64,000 nt of DNA. Origin: CALLMM01 sp964429855 (GTDB lineage Bacteria; Armatimonadota; Chthonomonadetes; Chthonomonadales; CAJBBX01). The notes beneath the pieces are model-generated. The model ran no database searches, was not told the DNA's origin, and saw nothing but the letters and a program-made list of their open reading frames with translations. Each line of letters begins with the position of its first letter. Position 1 is the stretch's first letter. This document shows positions 33,728 to 42,508 of the stretch, piece by piece. The position numbers were made by a program, and so were the translations under genes. The stretch is taken from assembly GCA_964429855.1 (NCBI GenBank), contig CAYSDM010000007.1:37587-101586 (forward strand). Direction: 5' to 3'.

Positions 33728-34533
33728 TTCTGGCGGCGACGTGGCTTTTCAGCGTCTTTCGCCTGACCCCCTGGCTGCTCCGGCGTCTGAATCTTTATCG
33801 GGAGAACTACCGGGGCGACTCCATCCTGACCGCCTGCGGACTGGCGATCCTGCTCTGGAGCGCGCCGGTTTTGACCGGTCTGTGCGTCGCGCTTCCCGGG
33901 CAGGCGAAGGAGGCTCTCGCCTATCTGTGCGTGGTGTGCGGGATGGGAATGCTGGGGTTTCTGGATGACTGCCGGGGGGATCGGAGCATTAAAGGGCTGC
34001 GAGGACACTTCCGGGCACTCTTTCGGGGGCGGATCACCACCGGATTCGTGAAAGCAGTCGGCGGGCTGCTGCTCTCGCTGCTGGTATCCCGGCTGGTTCT
34101 GGGCTATGCCTGGACGCAGGCGACTCTCAGCGGTTTGCTGATCGCCCTCTGCGCCAACGCGCTCAATCTCTTTGACCTGCGACCGGGGCGCGCCTGCGCG
34201 GTCTTTTTTACAGGCGCGATGGTTGTTGTTCTCTTTCAGGCGGGAACAAGGATGACGCCTCCGCCGCTTATCCTCGCCGTCGTACTTCCCACACTCTTCG
34301 TCTACGCAAAGGATCGGCGCGGTGCGGCAATGCTGGGCGATACCGGCTCCAACCTTCTGGGGGGAACGCTCGGTCTGGGTCTGGTTCTGGCTTTTCCCTC
34401 CGCGATGGTTCAGGGCGGTCTGCTGCTCGGTCTGGTTGGGCTGCACCTGCTTGCGGAACGCCACTCTCTGACCCGGATTATCGAGAGCACTCCCCTGCTG
34501 CGCCGACTGGACTCCTGGACAGGCGTGCGCTAA
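33706..34533 (+). CDS. MraY/WecA-like phospho-sugar transferase (glycosyltransferase family 4)
   Basis: 275 residues from ATG 33706, overlapping the glycosyltransferase by 22 bases, with GGGGAAAACG upstream. Eight to ten helices. Motifs: GFLDDCRGDRSIKGLRGH (Asp-Asp active site), ANALNLFDLRPGRA (the NLxDLRPG segment) and AMLGDTGSNLLGG. The family moves a phospho-sugar from UDP-sugar to undecaprenyl phosphate. It is shorter than true MraY and is the member usually seen with SteA/SteB-like genes. Confidence 0.88.
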   Translation: MQHLPPLILAATWLFSVFRLTPWLLRRLNLYRENYRGDSILTACGLAILLWSAPVLTGLCVALPGQAKEALAYLCVVCGMGMLGFLDDCRGDRSIKGLRGHFRALFRGRITTGFVKAVGGLLLSLLVSRLVLGYAWTQATLSGLLIALCANALNLFDLRPGRACAVFFTGAMVVVLFQAGTRMTPPPLILAVVLPTLFVYAKDRRGAAMLGDTGSNLLGGTLGLGLVLAFPSAMVQGGLLLGLVGLHLLAERHSLTRIIESTPLLRRLDSWTGVR

Positions 34534-34572
34534 ACAGAAACAGATCAACCGGGCGCGCTAGATTCGGAGATC

Positions 34573-34607
34573 GGGGCATTTGACTGTCTCTTTCTGTCAA
34601 ATGCCCC
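34573..34607. terminator. hairpin between convergent genes
   Basis: GGGGCATTTGAC (34573-34584) pairs with GTCAAATGCCCC (34596-34607). It lies between the MraY-like gene and the aldo/keto reductase gene and could serve both strands. Confidence 0.75.
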
Positions 34608-34638
34608 GGCCGTTTCGCTGCTTCTTCCCGGGGCGCTC

Positions 34639-35493
34639 TCAAGCCGCCTGCGGGAAGAGAGGCTTATTCACAGGCACGCGCTCCATAACCGCTTTCTGCT
34701 CCTCCTCGGTCAGCGGCGTAAACCGTTCGGCGAAGTCCAGCGCCATGCGATAGATTTCGGGATCGCCGGGAGGAATCGCCGCCGTGATCGGCAGGGAGAG
34801 CGTCCAGCGCAGCGCCAGTTCTCCCTCGGCGGGATCGGTGAACGGCTCATACCAGCAGTTTTTCTGTTTCCGCTCCGCGCCCTCGGGCCAGGGTCGTCGC
34901 GCCATCGCCTTCAACGCCAGACGCGCTGCGCCGCGCTGCCGCGCCTTCTCCAGTACCTGAGGACCGAAGTCCACCTGATGGTAGGTTGTGTAGTTAAACG
35001 GGAAGAGAATTGAGGTGAAGTCGAAGCGATCCATCGCCGATAACGCCGCTTCGGCGGAGTGCGCGCTGAAGCCCAGGTAGCGCACCAGCCCCGCGTCCCG
35101 CGCCTCCACAAACGCCTCCATCGCGCCGCCGGGACCAAAACAGGTCTCCACCTCCTCCATGCTGCCCAGCGCATGAAGCTGATAGAGGTCAAAATGATCG
35201 GTCTCCAGTCGGCGCAGCGACTCGCGCAGTTCCGCCGCCGCCTCCGCTTTCGTGCGTCTGGCGGTCTTGCAGGCAAGGAATATCCGGTCGCGCAGTCCCC
35301 GGATCGCCGGTCCCATCCGCTCTTCCGCATCCCCGTAGGAGGGAGCCACGTCGAAATAGTTCACGCCCCGATCAAAGGCTTCCCGGCAGATACGATTGGC
35401 GTCGTTCTGCTCCATCCCCATCACCACCACCCCGCCAATGCCGACGATGGAGAGATCAATCCCGGTGCTTCCGTAAGGTCGTCGTTGAATCAT
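34639..35493 (-). CDS. aldo/keto reductase
   Basis: 284 residues from ATG at 35493, behind AAAAGGAGC. The barrel enzyme has the catalytic set: Asp in VNYFDVAPSYGDAE, Tyr in the same segment, Lys in LACKTARR and His in LYQLHALG. It would reduce aldehydes or ketones with NADPH. It is 18 bases downstream of an oxidoreductase gene on the same strand; such pairs often act in sugar or cyclitol metabolism. Substrate unknown. Confidence 0.9.
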   Translation of the reverse strand: MIQRRPYGSTGIDLSIVGIGGVVVMGMEQNDANRICREAFDRGVNYFDVAPSYGDAEERMGPAIRGLRDRIFLACKTARRTKAEAAAELRESLRRLETDHFDLYQLHALGSMEEVETCFGPGGAMEAFVEARDAGLVRYLGFSAHSAEAALSAMDRFDFTSILFPFNYTTYHQVDFGPQVLEKARQRGAARLALKAMARRPWPEGAERKQKNCWYEPFTDPAEGELALRWTLSLPITAAIPPGDPEIYRMALDFAERFTPLTEEEQKAVMERVPVNKPLFPQAA

Positions 35494-35511
35494 GAATAGC
35501 TCCTTTTCCGA

Positions 35512-36573
35512 TCAGGATCTTGCGGCGTTGGGTCCGACCAGATTGGCTTCCAGCATAGTCAACAGGGCGGAGTCTTCGGTCATCAGCGGCAGGTCTATCC
35601 GTCCGCGCCGTCGGCTGGACTCGTAGGTCGCAAAGATCACCTCGGTCGCATGGATGGCGTTGTAGCTGGAGAGCAGAGGACGCTGCCCCGAATCCAGGCA
35701 GGCGACCAGATCGGCAACGGCGCGGTCTATGCCGACCGAGTCGTGAATGCCCTCAGCGGTCTCGATGACTCGCCAGTCCGCATCGCCCTTCCCCCGCACG
35801 CGCAGCCAGGGAGCCTGCCAGCCGATCTCGATGGCTCCTTCCGTGCCGACCAGCCGATTGGCACAGCCGAGATCGGCTTCAAAACCGCAGATTAACAGAC
35901 CCCGCACGCCGTTCTGAAACTTGAAATGACAGATCGCCTGATCCTCCAGCCGCACGCCGAAGACGCTGCGCTCCGAACGACTGTCAATCTGCCCGATCAC
36001 CCACTCCGGCGGCGTCTCGTCGTTGTAGAAGAAGAACATGTCGAGCCAGTGGGTTCCCCAGTCGTAGACATTGTCGCAGGTTCCCTCGATACGCTTCAAC
36101 TCGCCGATGACGCCCTCTCCCAGCAGCGCCTTCGCCTTCTGAAACGGCTCCAGAAATCGCCGTTGATGGTTGAAAGTTAGCTGCACGCCATTGGCGGCGC
36201 ACAGTGCGTGCATACGTTTCGCCTCGCCCCAGGTCGCCGACATCGGCTTTTCGCAGTGGATCGCCTTCACCCTCGCCTCCGCGCAGGCCGTCACCATCGG
36301 CTCATGCAGATGGGGCCAGGTGCAGATGCTGACTATATCCAGATTCGCCTCCGCCAGCATCGCAGGATAGTCCGTATAGACGCCTGCGCATCCGTACTGC
36401 GCGGCGAAGGCTTCGGCAAGATCGCGCTTGATGTCGCAGACGGCCGCCAGTTCGCAGCGACCGGTCTTCTGATATCCTGCAACGTGGCTGTGCGCCATCC
36501 CGAATCCGGTCGCGCCTTCCGTTCTCCAGGGCTTTCCGGTTCCTATTACTCCCACACGATAAGGTGTACTCAT
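35512..36573 (-). CDS. Gfo/Idh/MocA family oxidoreductase
   Basis: 353 residues from ATG at 36573 (MSTPYRVGVIGTG); an earlier in-frame ATG at 36606 would add a poorly conserved leader. The Rossmann domain starts RVGVIGTGKPW, and IHCEKPMSATW holds the EKP lysine. The second domain has NVYDWGTHWLDMFFFYN. Members oxidise or reduce sugars and inositols with NAD(P). Inositol or sugar oxidation would suit the inositol oxygenase at 62867-63766, but no direct link is seen. Confidence 0.9.
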   Translation of the reverse strand: MSTPYRVGVIGTGKPWRTEGATGFGMAHSHVAGYQKTGRCELAAVCDIKRDLAEAFAAQYGCAGVYTDYPAMLAEANLDIVSICTWPHLHEPMVTACAEARVKAIHCEKPMSATWGEAKRMHALCAANGVQLTFNHQRRFLEPFQKAKALLGEGVIGELKRIEGTCDNVYDWGTHWLDMFFFYNDETPPEWVIGQIDSRSERSVFGVRLEDQAICHFKFQNGVRGLLICGFEADLGCANRLVGTEGAIEIGWQAPWLRVRGKGDADWRVIETAEGIHDSVGIDRAVADLVACLDSGQRPLLSSYNAIHATEVIFATYESSRRRGRIDLPLMTEDSALLTMLEANLVGPNAARS

Positions 36574-36720
36574 CGTCTTACGCTCACTTTCTGAAGTAGA
36601 GATCATCTCTACCGATAAATTGGACATCCTGCAAACGAAGCCCTTCTGCCGACAAAGATCGTTGCAGAGGGAGTTCGTTGCAGGATACTGTTTTACCCGC
36701 AAAGAGTGTACAATGTACTT

Positions 36721-37755
36721 ATGCGCGCTCTCATTGACTTACGAAGCGATACCGTCACCCGACCGACCCCGCAGATGCGCCGCGCGATGGCGGAGGCGGA
36801 GGTCGGCGACGACGTTCTCGGCGATGACCCGACCGTCCTGCGTCTGGAGGAGATGGCTGCCGCCAGAATGGGCAAAGAAGCCGCTCTCTTTGTTCCCTCC
36901 GGCACGATGGGGAACAATATCGCCATCAAAACGCACACCCGCCCCGGCGACGAGATTCTGCTGGATCGAGAGGCGCATTCGATGTGTTATGAAGTCGGGG
37001 GACCGGCGGCGCTGTCGGGCGTGTTGACGCGGCAGTTTCGCAGTCATCGAGGCGTTCCTGATCTCCAGGAGATCGCCGAGTCTGTCGTTCCCTCCACGCT
37101 TCACGCCCCCGGAACCACGCTGATCGTGCTGGAAAACACCCACAACCGCGCCGGCGGAGCCGTCATTCCCCTGACCATCCATCGAGACCTCTATGCGATG
37201 GCGCAGGCGCGGGGCGTGTGCGTGCATCTGGACGGAGCGCGCCTGTTCAACGCCGCCATCGCCTCCGGGCATCCCGCCTCGGAGTTCGCCGCGCAAGCCG
37301 ATTCGGTCACCTTTTGCCTCTCCAAAGGGCTTGGCTGCCCGGTCGGATCGGTGCTGTGCGGCACGCGCCTGTTTATCGAGCAGGCGCGGCGCGCGCGGAA
37401 GCTGTTCGGCGGAGGAATGCGGCAGTCGGGCGTGCTGGCAGCCTGCGGCATTGTGGCGCTTCAGACGATGATTGATCGTCTGGCGGAGGATCATCGCAAC
37501 GCCCGCAGACTGGCGGAAGGCATCGCCGGTCTGCCCGGTATTTCCATAGACCTGCTTACCGTGCAGACCAACATGGTCTATTTCGACACGCAGCGCCCCG
37601 CGGAGGAGATGGTTGCGCGGCTTCAGGAGCGACAGGTGCTCTGCCTGGCGCTAGGAGCCAATCGCATCCGACTGGTCACCCACCATGACGTGGACAGCGA
37701 GGATATCGAACGCGCCCTTTGCGTTTTTGAGGATGTCACGCGGCAGGCGGCGTGA
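36721..37755 (+). CDS. ltaE: low-specificity L-threonine aldolase
   Basis: 344 residues from ATG 36721; GTG 36706 would add five residues. IDLRSDTVTRPTPQMRRAM is the family start. HLDGARLFNAA holds the PLP-contacting Asp, and FCLSKGLGCPVGSVLCG the PLP lysine. It splits L-threonine to glycine and acetaldehyde. A TACAAT box lies at 36709-36714, so transcription may start at or near the ATG and give a leaderless message; no ribosome site is present. It is divergent from the oxidoreductase. Confidence 0.92.
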   Translation: MRALIDLRSDTVTRPTPQMRRAMAEAEVGDDVLGDDPTVLRLEEMAAARMGKEAALFVPSGTMGNNIAIKTHTRPGDEILLDREAHSMCYEVGGPAALSGVLTRQFRSHRGVPDLQEIAESVVPSTLHAPGTTLIVLENTHNRAGGAVIPLTIHRDLYAMAQARGVCVHLDGARLFNAAIASGHPASEFAAQADSVTFCLSKGLGCPVGSVLCGTRLFIEQARRARKLFGGGMRQSGVLAACGIVALQTMIDRLAEDHRNARRLAEGIAGLPGISIDLLTVQTNMVYFDTQRPAEEMVARLQERQVLCLALGANRIRLVTHHDVDSEDIERALCVFEDVTRQAA

Positions 37756-37847
37756 GCCTCCCTGCAGATCCGGCTCCCTGCCGACGATAATAACGGCAGA
37801 GAGGGAACGGCACAACAGGTTAAACCGTATCATAACGATAGAAGCTT

Positions 37848-37945
37848 TCGAAGGGGAGTAGCGACCCCGACTGATCGGGGTGGCAGGTCGTCAGGACGAG
37901 GCAGCGCGCCTCCGGTCTGTCAGTAAAGAGCAAGACCTTCGACCA
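37848..37945 (+). ncRNA. yybP-ykoY (manganese) riboswitch aptamer
   Basis: Directly upstream of a TerC-family gene. The hallmark parts are present: AAGGGGAGTAGC at the 5' side (37851-37862) and GCAAGACCTTCGACC at the 3' side (37930-37944). P1 forms between TCGAAGG (37848-37854) and CCTTCGA (37936-37942). This class binds Mn2+ between two loop regions and usually turns on Mn export genes. Boundaries are approximate. Confidence 0.88.
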
Positions 37946-37982
37946 TGCTCATAGGAGTCTGTGGGCATGGTCGAAGGTCTTG
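37931..37982 (+). terminator. riboswitch expression platform (terminator exclusive with aptamer P1)
   Basis: CAAGACCTTCGACCATGC (37931-37948) pairs perfectly over 18 bp with GCATGGTCGAAGGTCTTG (37965-37982), followed by TGTCATATTT. The left arm uses the 3' strand of aptamer P1, so ligand binding would prevent the hairpin and let transcription continue. Confidence 0.8.
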
Positions 37983-38029
37983 TGTCATATTTGCCCCTCG
38001 GTCAGGCTTCTGCGCACAGGAGGACGGGG

Positions 38030-39028
38030 TTGGAGAACACTATTCTGTGGATCGTCTTTGTCGGAGCGATCGTCCCACTGCTCGCTCTCGATCTTGGCGT
38101 ATTCCACCGAAAAGCGCACGTGGTTCGCTTTAAAGAGGCGCTTATCTGGAGCATCGTCTGGATCACGCTGGCAATGGCTTTTTCCGGAGGGGTCTTCTAC
38201 TACCGGGGTACGGAAGACGGCATAAACTTCCTGACCGGCTACATTGTGGAAAAGTCGCTGTCGGTAGACAACGTCTTTCTCTTCGCGGTCATCTTTACCT
38301 ATTTCGCCGTTCCGCCGATCTATCAGCATCGCGTGCTCTTCTGGGGAGTCATGGGCGCGGTCATTATGCGCGCCATCATGATTACGGCCGGAGCCGCGCT
38401 CATCAAACAGTACGGATGGATCGTCATCCTCTTCGGGGTCTTTCTGATCTTTACCGGGATCAAGATGTTCCTTCAGCGGGAAGAGGAGCCGGATCCGTCC
38501 AAAAGCCCCCTGCTCGGTTTTCTGCGCCGCAGGATGCGCGTCACCAACGACTACGACGGGCAGAAGTTTTTCACCTACATAGACGGAAAACGATATGCGA
38601 CCCCGCTGTTTTTAACGCTGGTCTTCGTGGAGTTCACCGACCTGATCTTTGCGGTGGACAGCATTCCCGCGATCTTCTCGATCACCACCGATCCTTTTAT
38701 CGTCTTTACATCAAATATCTTTGCCATTCTCGGACTGCGAGCGCTCTACTTCCTGCTTGCCGGAGTAATGGATCTCTTCCGTTTTCTTAAGGTCGGGCTG
38801 GCGGTCATTCTGGTGTTTGTCGGGGTAAAGATGCTGCTCGGACATATGGGCATCAAGATTCATCCAGGCGTCTCGCTGGGAGTCATCACCTGCATTCTGG
38901 CCGCCTCGATCTCCGTCTCCCTTCTCCTGCCGCAGAATGGAAAGCGTCAGGAAGAGGTTCCGTCCCGTCTGCCCGATGCGACGGAGCCGATAGCCCTGAC
39001 TGAGACATCAAAGAAAGTCCACGGATAG
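38030..39028 (+). CDS. TerC-family integral membrane protein (Alx-like, probable Mn2+ exporter)
   Basis: 332 residues from TTG 38030, six bases after AGGAGG. Other in-frame starts lie in the riboswitch and are rejected. About nine helices. The paired acidic motifs VEKSLSVDNVFLFAVIF and EFTDLIFAVDSIPAIFSIT are the TerC/Alx signature and probably form the metal path. Alx and its relatives export manganese. The manganese riboswitch upstream supports that role. A tail of about 35 polar residues ends the protein. Confidence 0.92.
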   Translation: MENTILWIVFVGAIVPLLALDLGVFHRKAHVVRFKEALIWSIVWITLAMAFSGGVFYYRGTEDGINFLTGYIVEKSLSVDNVFLFAVIFTYFAVPPIYQHRVLFWGVMGAVIMRAIMITAGAALIKQYGWIVILFGVFLIFTGIKMFLQREEEPDPSKSPLLGFLRRRMRVTNDYDGQKFFTYIDGKRYATPLFLTLVFVEFTDLIFAVDSIPAIFSITTDPFIVFTSNIFAILGLRALYFLLAGVMDLFRFLKVGLAVILVFVGVKMLLGHMGIKIHPGVSLGVITCILAASISVSLLLPQNGKRQEEVPSRLPDATEPIALTETSKKVHG

Positions 39029-39069
39029 CTTTTCAGATTGTGCGTGTTTACTTGAAAGGAGTTTTCGGT

Positions 39070-39360
39070 ATGAAGTGTCCGATATGCAATATCGAACTGA
39101 GGATCGCTGAGCGTTCCGGCGTGGAGATAGACTTCTGCCCTCAGTGCCGGGGCGTCTGGCTGGATCGGGGAGAACTGGACAAGATTCTCGAACGCGCCGG
39201 GATGAGAACGCCGGAGCCGGATCGCGTGCGCGCCGGTTACGAGGCGGAGCCGCGACGCAGGCCCGACTATGACGACGATGATGATGACGACTATCGCCGA
39301 CGCGGCTACGATCCACGCAAGCGAAAGAAGAACTGGCTGGGAGAGATTTTCGACTTCTAA
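39070..39360 (+). CDS. TFIIB-type zinc-ribbon protein
   Basis: 96 residues from ATG 39070, eight bases after AAAGGAG. MKCPICNIELRIAERSG and FCPQCRGVWLDRGELDKIL form the zf-TFIIB zinc ribbon (two CxxC pairs, residues 3-45). The rest is charged, with a run of Asp (YDDDDDDDYRRRGY) and a basic end. Members are small cytosolic proteins of unknown role. It follows the TerC gene by 41 bases and may share its riboswitch control. Confidence 0.85.
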   Translation: MKCPICNIELRIAERSGVEIDFCPQCRGVWLDRGELDKILERAGMRTPEPDRVRAGYEAEPRRRPDYDDDDDDDYRRRGYDPRKRKKNWLGEIFDF

Positions 39361-39395
39361 CGCCGCCTGTTTCAGTCGGATCCGCCCATCTTTCC

Positions 39396-39426
39396 GACCG
39401 CTCTGCGCTGCTCCGGCAGAGCGGTC
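39396..39426. terminator. bidirectional hairpin after the zinc-ribbon gene
   Basis: GACCGCTCTGC (39396-39406) pairs with GCAGAGCGGTC (39416-39426), followed on the plus strand by ATTTTT. Its right arm overlaps the stop codon of the converging nucleotidyltransferase gene. Confidence 0.85.
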
Positions 39427-40243
39427 ATTTTTCTGAGTCGAAAGGAGCGTCTTCCGCGCCGAGATGGCGGCGCGTCCAGTCCTGGAGATAGTCCCAGTCC
39501 GTTGTATCGTCTATATCAATGGGGAACTGAGGGGCGCAGTCACGCACAAATCGAAACTCCAGCCCGGAAACCTGCACGGCGCGGGCTTCCACCTGTTCGA
39601 CCGTCAGCAGGCGCAGCGCAAAACGGACGACAAAGAGCGGCCCCAGAAGGCGCGCCATCTTCCATTTGCTCTTGCGCGAGGCGAGCACCTGCTCCACCAC
39701 CCGACGCAGATGCGGGACGGCGCGTCCCTCGATCAGAATACAGCCTCCCCCGATCCATGCCCCATCCCGCAGCGAGATCGGCACATTGGAGGCTCCCGGA
39801 AACTCCTCCAGAAACTTCGCATGGGGCAGAATGGGATAGGCGACGGCGGCTTCGGCGGGAGCGCGCCGCAGAAAATCGTCGAAAGCGGGCGTGTTGAGCA
39901 GCGGATTATCGGAGGCAGTCACCAGCGCTTTGCCTTCCGGCTGAAGCGCCTCCAGCGCATAGAAGAGGTTAGCAGTGATGGAATCGCGCTCCTCCAGAAG
40001 CAGATCCGCCGCAGATAGACCCGGAATCCGGCGCAGTTCCGGCGGTCCGATAACCGCAATCCGTTTCACCCGTTCGCTGGCGCGCACCGCCTGAAAGACG
40101 CGCTCGATGAAGGTGCTGCCCTGATAGGGGAAGAGGGCGCGCAGAGGCGTCCCGGCGCGCTGTGCGAGAGCATCCTCGGCGCGACCTCCCGCGAGGATCA
40201 CGGCGTCGCAGCGTGAAGGGGCGGAGGTCGGCCTCACTGCCAT
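39425..40243 (-). CDS. MobA-like nucleotidyltransferase domain protein
   Basis: 272 residues from ATG at 40243, overlapping the end of steA by 10 bases; longer in-frame starts would lie deep inside steA. CDAVILAGGRAEDAL gives the nucleotide-binding LAGG loop, but the canonical R-x-G-x-(x)-K after it is replaced by GTPLRALFPYQGSTFIERV. ALVTASDNPLLNTPAFDDFL is the metal-binding Asp segment. It may transfer a nucleotide to a sugar phosphate or cofactor. Coupling to SteA suggests a cell-envelope task. Confidence 0.8.
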   Translation of the reverse strand: MAVRPTSAPSRCDAVILAGGRAEDALAQRAGTPLRALFPYQGSTFIERVFQAVRASERVKRIAVIGPPELRRIPGLSAADLLLEERDSITANLFYALEALQPEGKALVTASDNPLLNTPAFDDFLRRAPAEAAVAYPILPHAKFLEEFPGASNVPISLRDGAWIGGGCILIEGRAVPHLRRVVEQVLASRKSKWKMARLLGPLFVVRFALRLLTVEQVEARAVQVSGLEFRFVRDCAPQFPIDIDDTTDWDYLQDWTRRHLGAEDAPFDSEK

Positions 40244-41379
40244 CCGAATGTCGAGCGCAGAGACAGGCGCAGCGTGTTGAAGAGGGTGCGGAAGAGGGGC
40301 GACTGTGAGGCGATATAGCCCAGAGGAAAGAGCGCCGCCGCCACCAGCAGGAGTATTTCGCGGGTCGCTGGACGGCTGCGCTGCGCCCACAGTCTGCCGA
40401 TTCCCTTCGCGTCCATCAGCTTGGTTCCGATCCGCAGACGCACCAGAAAGGTGCTTGCCATGCCGCTGCGCCCTTTATCCAGAAACTCCACCAGCGAGAA
40501 GTGCGTCCCGACCGCCACAATCAGCGACGCCCCTTTCTCATCCGCCAGCAGCATCGCGATATCTTCGCTGGTTCCCGGCGCGTAGAAGACCTTCGCGTTC
40601 AGCCCCAGCTTCTCGATGCGCGCCAGACCGGGCGACTCGCGGTTTCCCCGCGCATAACCGTGTACGATCAGTTCCGCGCCGCAGCGCAGCGCCGCATCGC
40701 TGACGCTGTCCATATCCCCGATAATCAGGTGCGGCTTCAGCCCCACCTCCAGCAGCGCATCCGCTCCGCCGTCCACCCCGATCAGAACCGGGCGCACATC
40801 GCGCAGATACGGTTCGATGGCGCGTAGATCGTCCTTGAAGCCCTCTCCGCGCACCACCACCAGCACATGCCGCCCCTGAATCGGGACGGATATCTCCGGA
40901 ATATCCACCGGGTCGAGCAGCAGCGACTTCTCCTCGACCAGATACTCCAGCGTATTACGGGCGAATGCATCCAGTTCATGGCTGAGATTGGCGCGCGCAG
41001 GCTCTAACTGCGAGGAGAGTATCTCCAGCGAGAGGCGATGCCCGGTCGCGCAGGTTCCGTCCGCCAGACGAATCCGGTCTCCCTCCAGGATCGCCGCGCT
41101 GCCCTCTTTCCGGCAGGCGTGCTCAAAAAACTCCTCTCCGACGGCGTCCAGCAGCGGGATACCGGCGTCCAGCAGAAGCCCGGGACCACGATTGGGATAA
41201 CGCCCGGAGATGGAGGGAACCGCATTGACGACCGCATTCACCCGGCAGTCCAGCAGCGCGCGCGCCGCCGTCGCATCCAGATCGGTATGATGGATGACGG
41301 CGATATCGCCCGGACGGAGTCGTTTCACCAGTTCTTTGGTGCGTCGGTCCGCGCGCAGCATGCCCTGTATCGCGACCAT
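40234..41379 (-). CDS. steA: SteA-like putative cytokinetic ring protein
   Basis: 381 residues from ATG at 41379. A GTG at 41541 overlaps the upstream stop but would add a stretch unlike the family. Features: RADRRTKELVKRLRPGDIAV, VVNAVPSISGRYPNRGPGLL, LEYLVEEKSLLLDP, HLIIGDMDSVSDAALRCGAE (thiamin-pyrophosphokinase-like fold) and FLVRLRIGTKLMDAKGIGRL, then one membrane helix near the end (ILLLVAAALFPLGYI). In actinobacteria SteA sits at the septum with SteB. Here its SteB-like partner is 7 kb away on the other strand. Confidence 0.88.
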   Translation of the reverse strand: MVAIQGMLRADRRTKELVKRLRPGDIAVIHHTDLDATAARALLDCRVNAVVNAVPSISGRYPNRGPGLLLDAGIPLLDAVGEEFFEHACRKEGSAAILEGDRIRLADGTCATGHRLSLEILSSQLEPARANLSHELDAFARNTLEYLVEEKSLLLDPVDIPEISVPIQGRHVLVVVRGEGFKDDLRAIEPYLRDVRPVLIGVDGGADALLEVGLKPHLIIGDMDSVSDAALRCGAELIVHGYARGNRESPGLARIEKLGLNAKVFYAPGTSEDIAMLLADEKGASLIVAVGTHFSLVEFLDKGRSGMASTFLVRLRIGTKLMDAKGIGRLWAQRSRPATREILLLVAAALFPLGYIASQSPLFRTLFNTLRLSLRSTFGWQ

Positions 41380-41537
41380 AGCCTGTTCCCTGCTCCTCGC
41401 CGGTTCTGGCGTCGCCGGAGGCTGCGAAAGATGAACGGCGCGTCTTTCGCGCCGGGAGAAGAGGCACCCGGCTTGTGCGAAAGATGCTGCTGTTTTATAC
41501 GCGGCTTCCGGCAAATCGGTTTCATATCCGCGCCAAT

Positions 41538-42410
41538 TCACCGGTTACCCGCTTCGCGCTCCGCATCCGACACATCCACCTGCACCGTCAACGCATGATG
41601 AGAGGAGCCGCGATAGACGCCGCGAGTCGGCGTCACGTCGGAGTAGTCGCGTCCGACGAACGCCTTGACATAGTAGTCGTTCACCAGCAGGCTGTTGGTC
41701 GGATCGAATCCGCACCATCTCTCTCCCGGCATCAGACACTCGATCCAGGCGTGCGACGCCTGCTGCCCGCGCATTCCCAACGGCTCGTATCCACCATAGA
41801 GATAGCCGCAGACATAGCGGGCGGGTATCCCCTCGCTGCGACAGACCGCCAGCATCAGGTGCGCGAAATCCTGACAGACGCCGCGCGGATTCTCCAGAAA
41901 CTGCTCCAGCGTGGTGTGAACATGCGTTGCGCCCGGTTTATACTCCAGCAGACGGTGCAGCAGCCGGGTCAGGGTGTAGAGGAAGGAGGCGGCGCTGGCT
42001 CCCGCCTGCCGCCGCGTGAGCAGCGCGATTCGCTCCAGTTCTGGATGAAACGGCACGACTCGTGTCGGAGCTAGAAACTCGGCATAGTGCTGCCGAATGT
42101 CTTCCCGCCTATAAAAGTCCCAGTCATCCTCCACCCAGTTCAGCCTCTCGAACGGATCATGGCGATGGGTCTGCACCAGCGACTCCGCCAGAATAACCAG
42201 TTCGGAGTGCGGGACATGGATATTGAAATGGCTGACCGTGCCGCCTGGCTGCGCATAGGAGAAGATGCGCGCCGGGGGCGACAGGGTCAACTGAAATTCC
42301 AGACACGTCTGATCTTCATCCGTGAGGGGATGGAGGCGCACCTCGTTATGGCTCTCCGTCACCGGCGCGGAGTAGCGGTAGGTCGTTTTATGATGAACGC
42401 GCAGGAGCAT
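41538..42410 (-). CDS. transglutaminase-like (bacterial N-terminal domain) cysteine protease-fold protein
   Basis: 290 residues from ATG at 42410. The N-terminal beta domain (RVHHKTTYRYSAPVTESHNE) is the Bact_transglu_N type. The catalytic triad follows: Cys in NPRGVCQDFAHLM, His in QQASHAWIECL and Asp in CGFDPTN. It is the third member of the conserved ATP-grasp / alpha-E / transglutaminase cluster, probably a peptide ligase-amidase system. No signal peptide. Confidence 0.92.
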   Translation of the reverse strand: MLLRVHHKTTYRYSAPVTESHNEVRLHPLTDEDQTCLEFQLTLSPPARIFSYAQPGGTVSHFNIHVPHSELVILAESLVQTHRHDPFERLNWVEDDWDFYRREDIRQHYAEFLAPTRVVPFHPELERIALLTRRQAGASAASFLYTLTRLLHRLLEYKPGATHVHTTLEQFLENPRGVCQDFAHLMLAVCRSEGIPARYVCGYLYGGYEPLGMRGQQASHAWIECLMPGERWCGFDPTNSLLVNDYYVKAFVGRDYSDVTPTRGVYRGSSHHALTVQVDVSDAEREAGNR

Positions 42411-42508
42411 AGTAGAGCCGATGACGATGGCGCGGTTCCCGGAATCGGGCCGTGTTGTCCTGAACCGACGTTCTCTCCGGGCAAATCCTTCCCGGTTTCC
42501 CTCGCGGG

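Noticed and set aside
41380..41541. GTG start at 41541 for SteA, overlapping the transglutaminase stop
   Set aside because: The extra 54 residues do not resemble SteA N-termini, and the family pattern begins close to the ATG at 41379.
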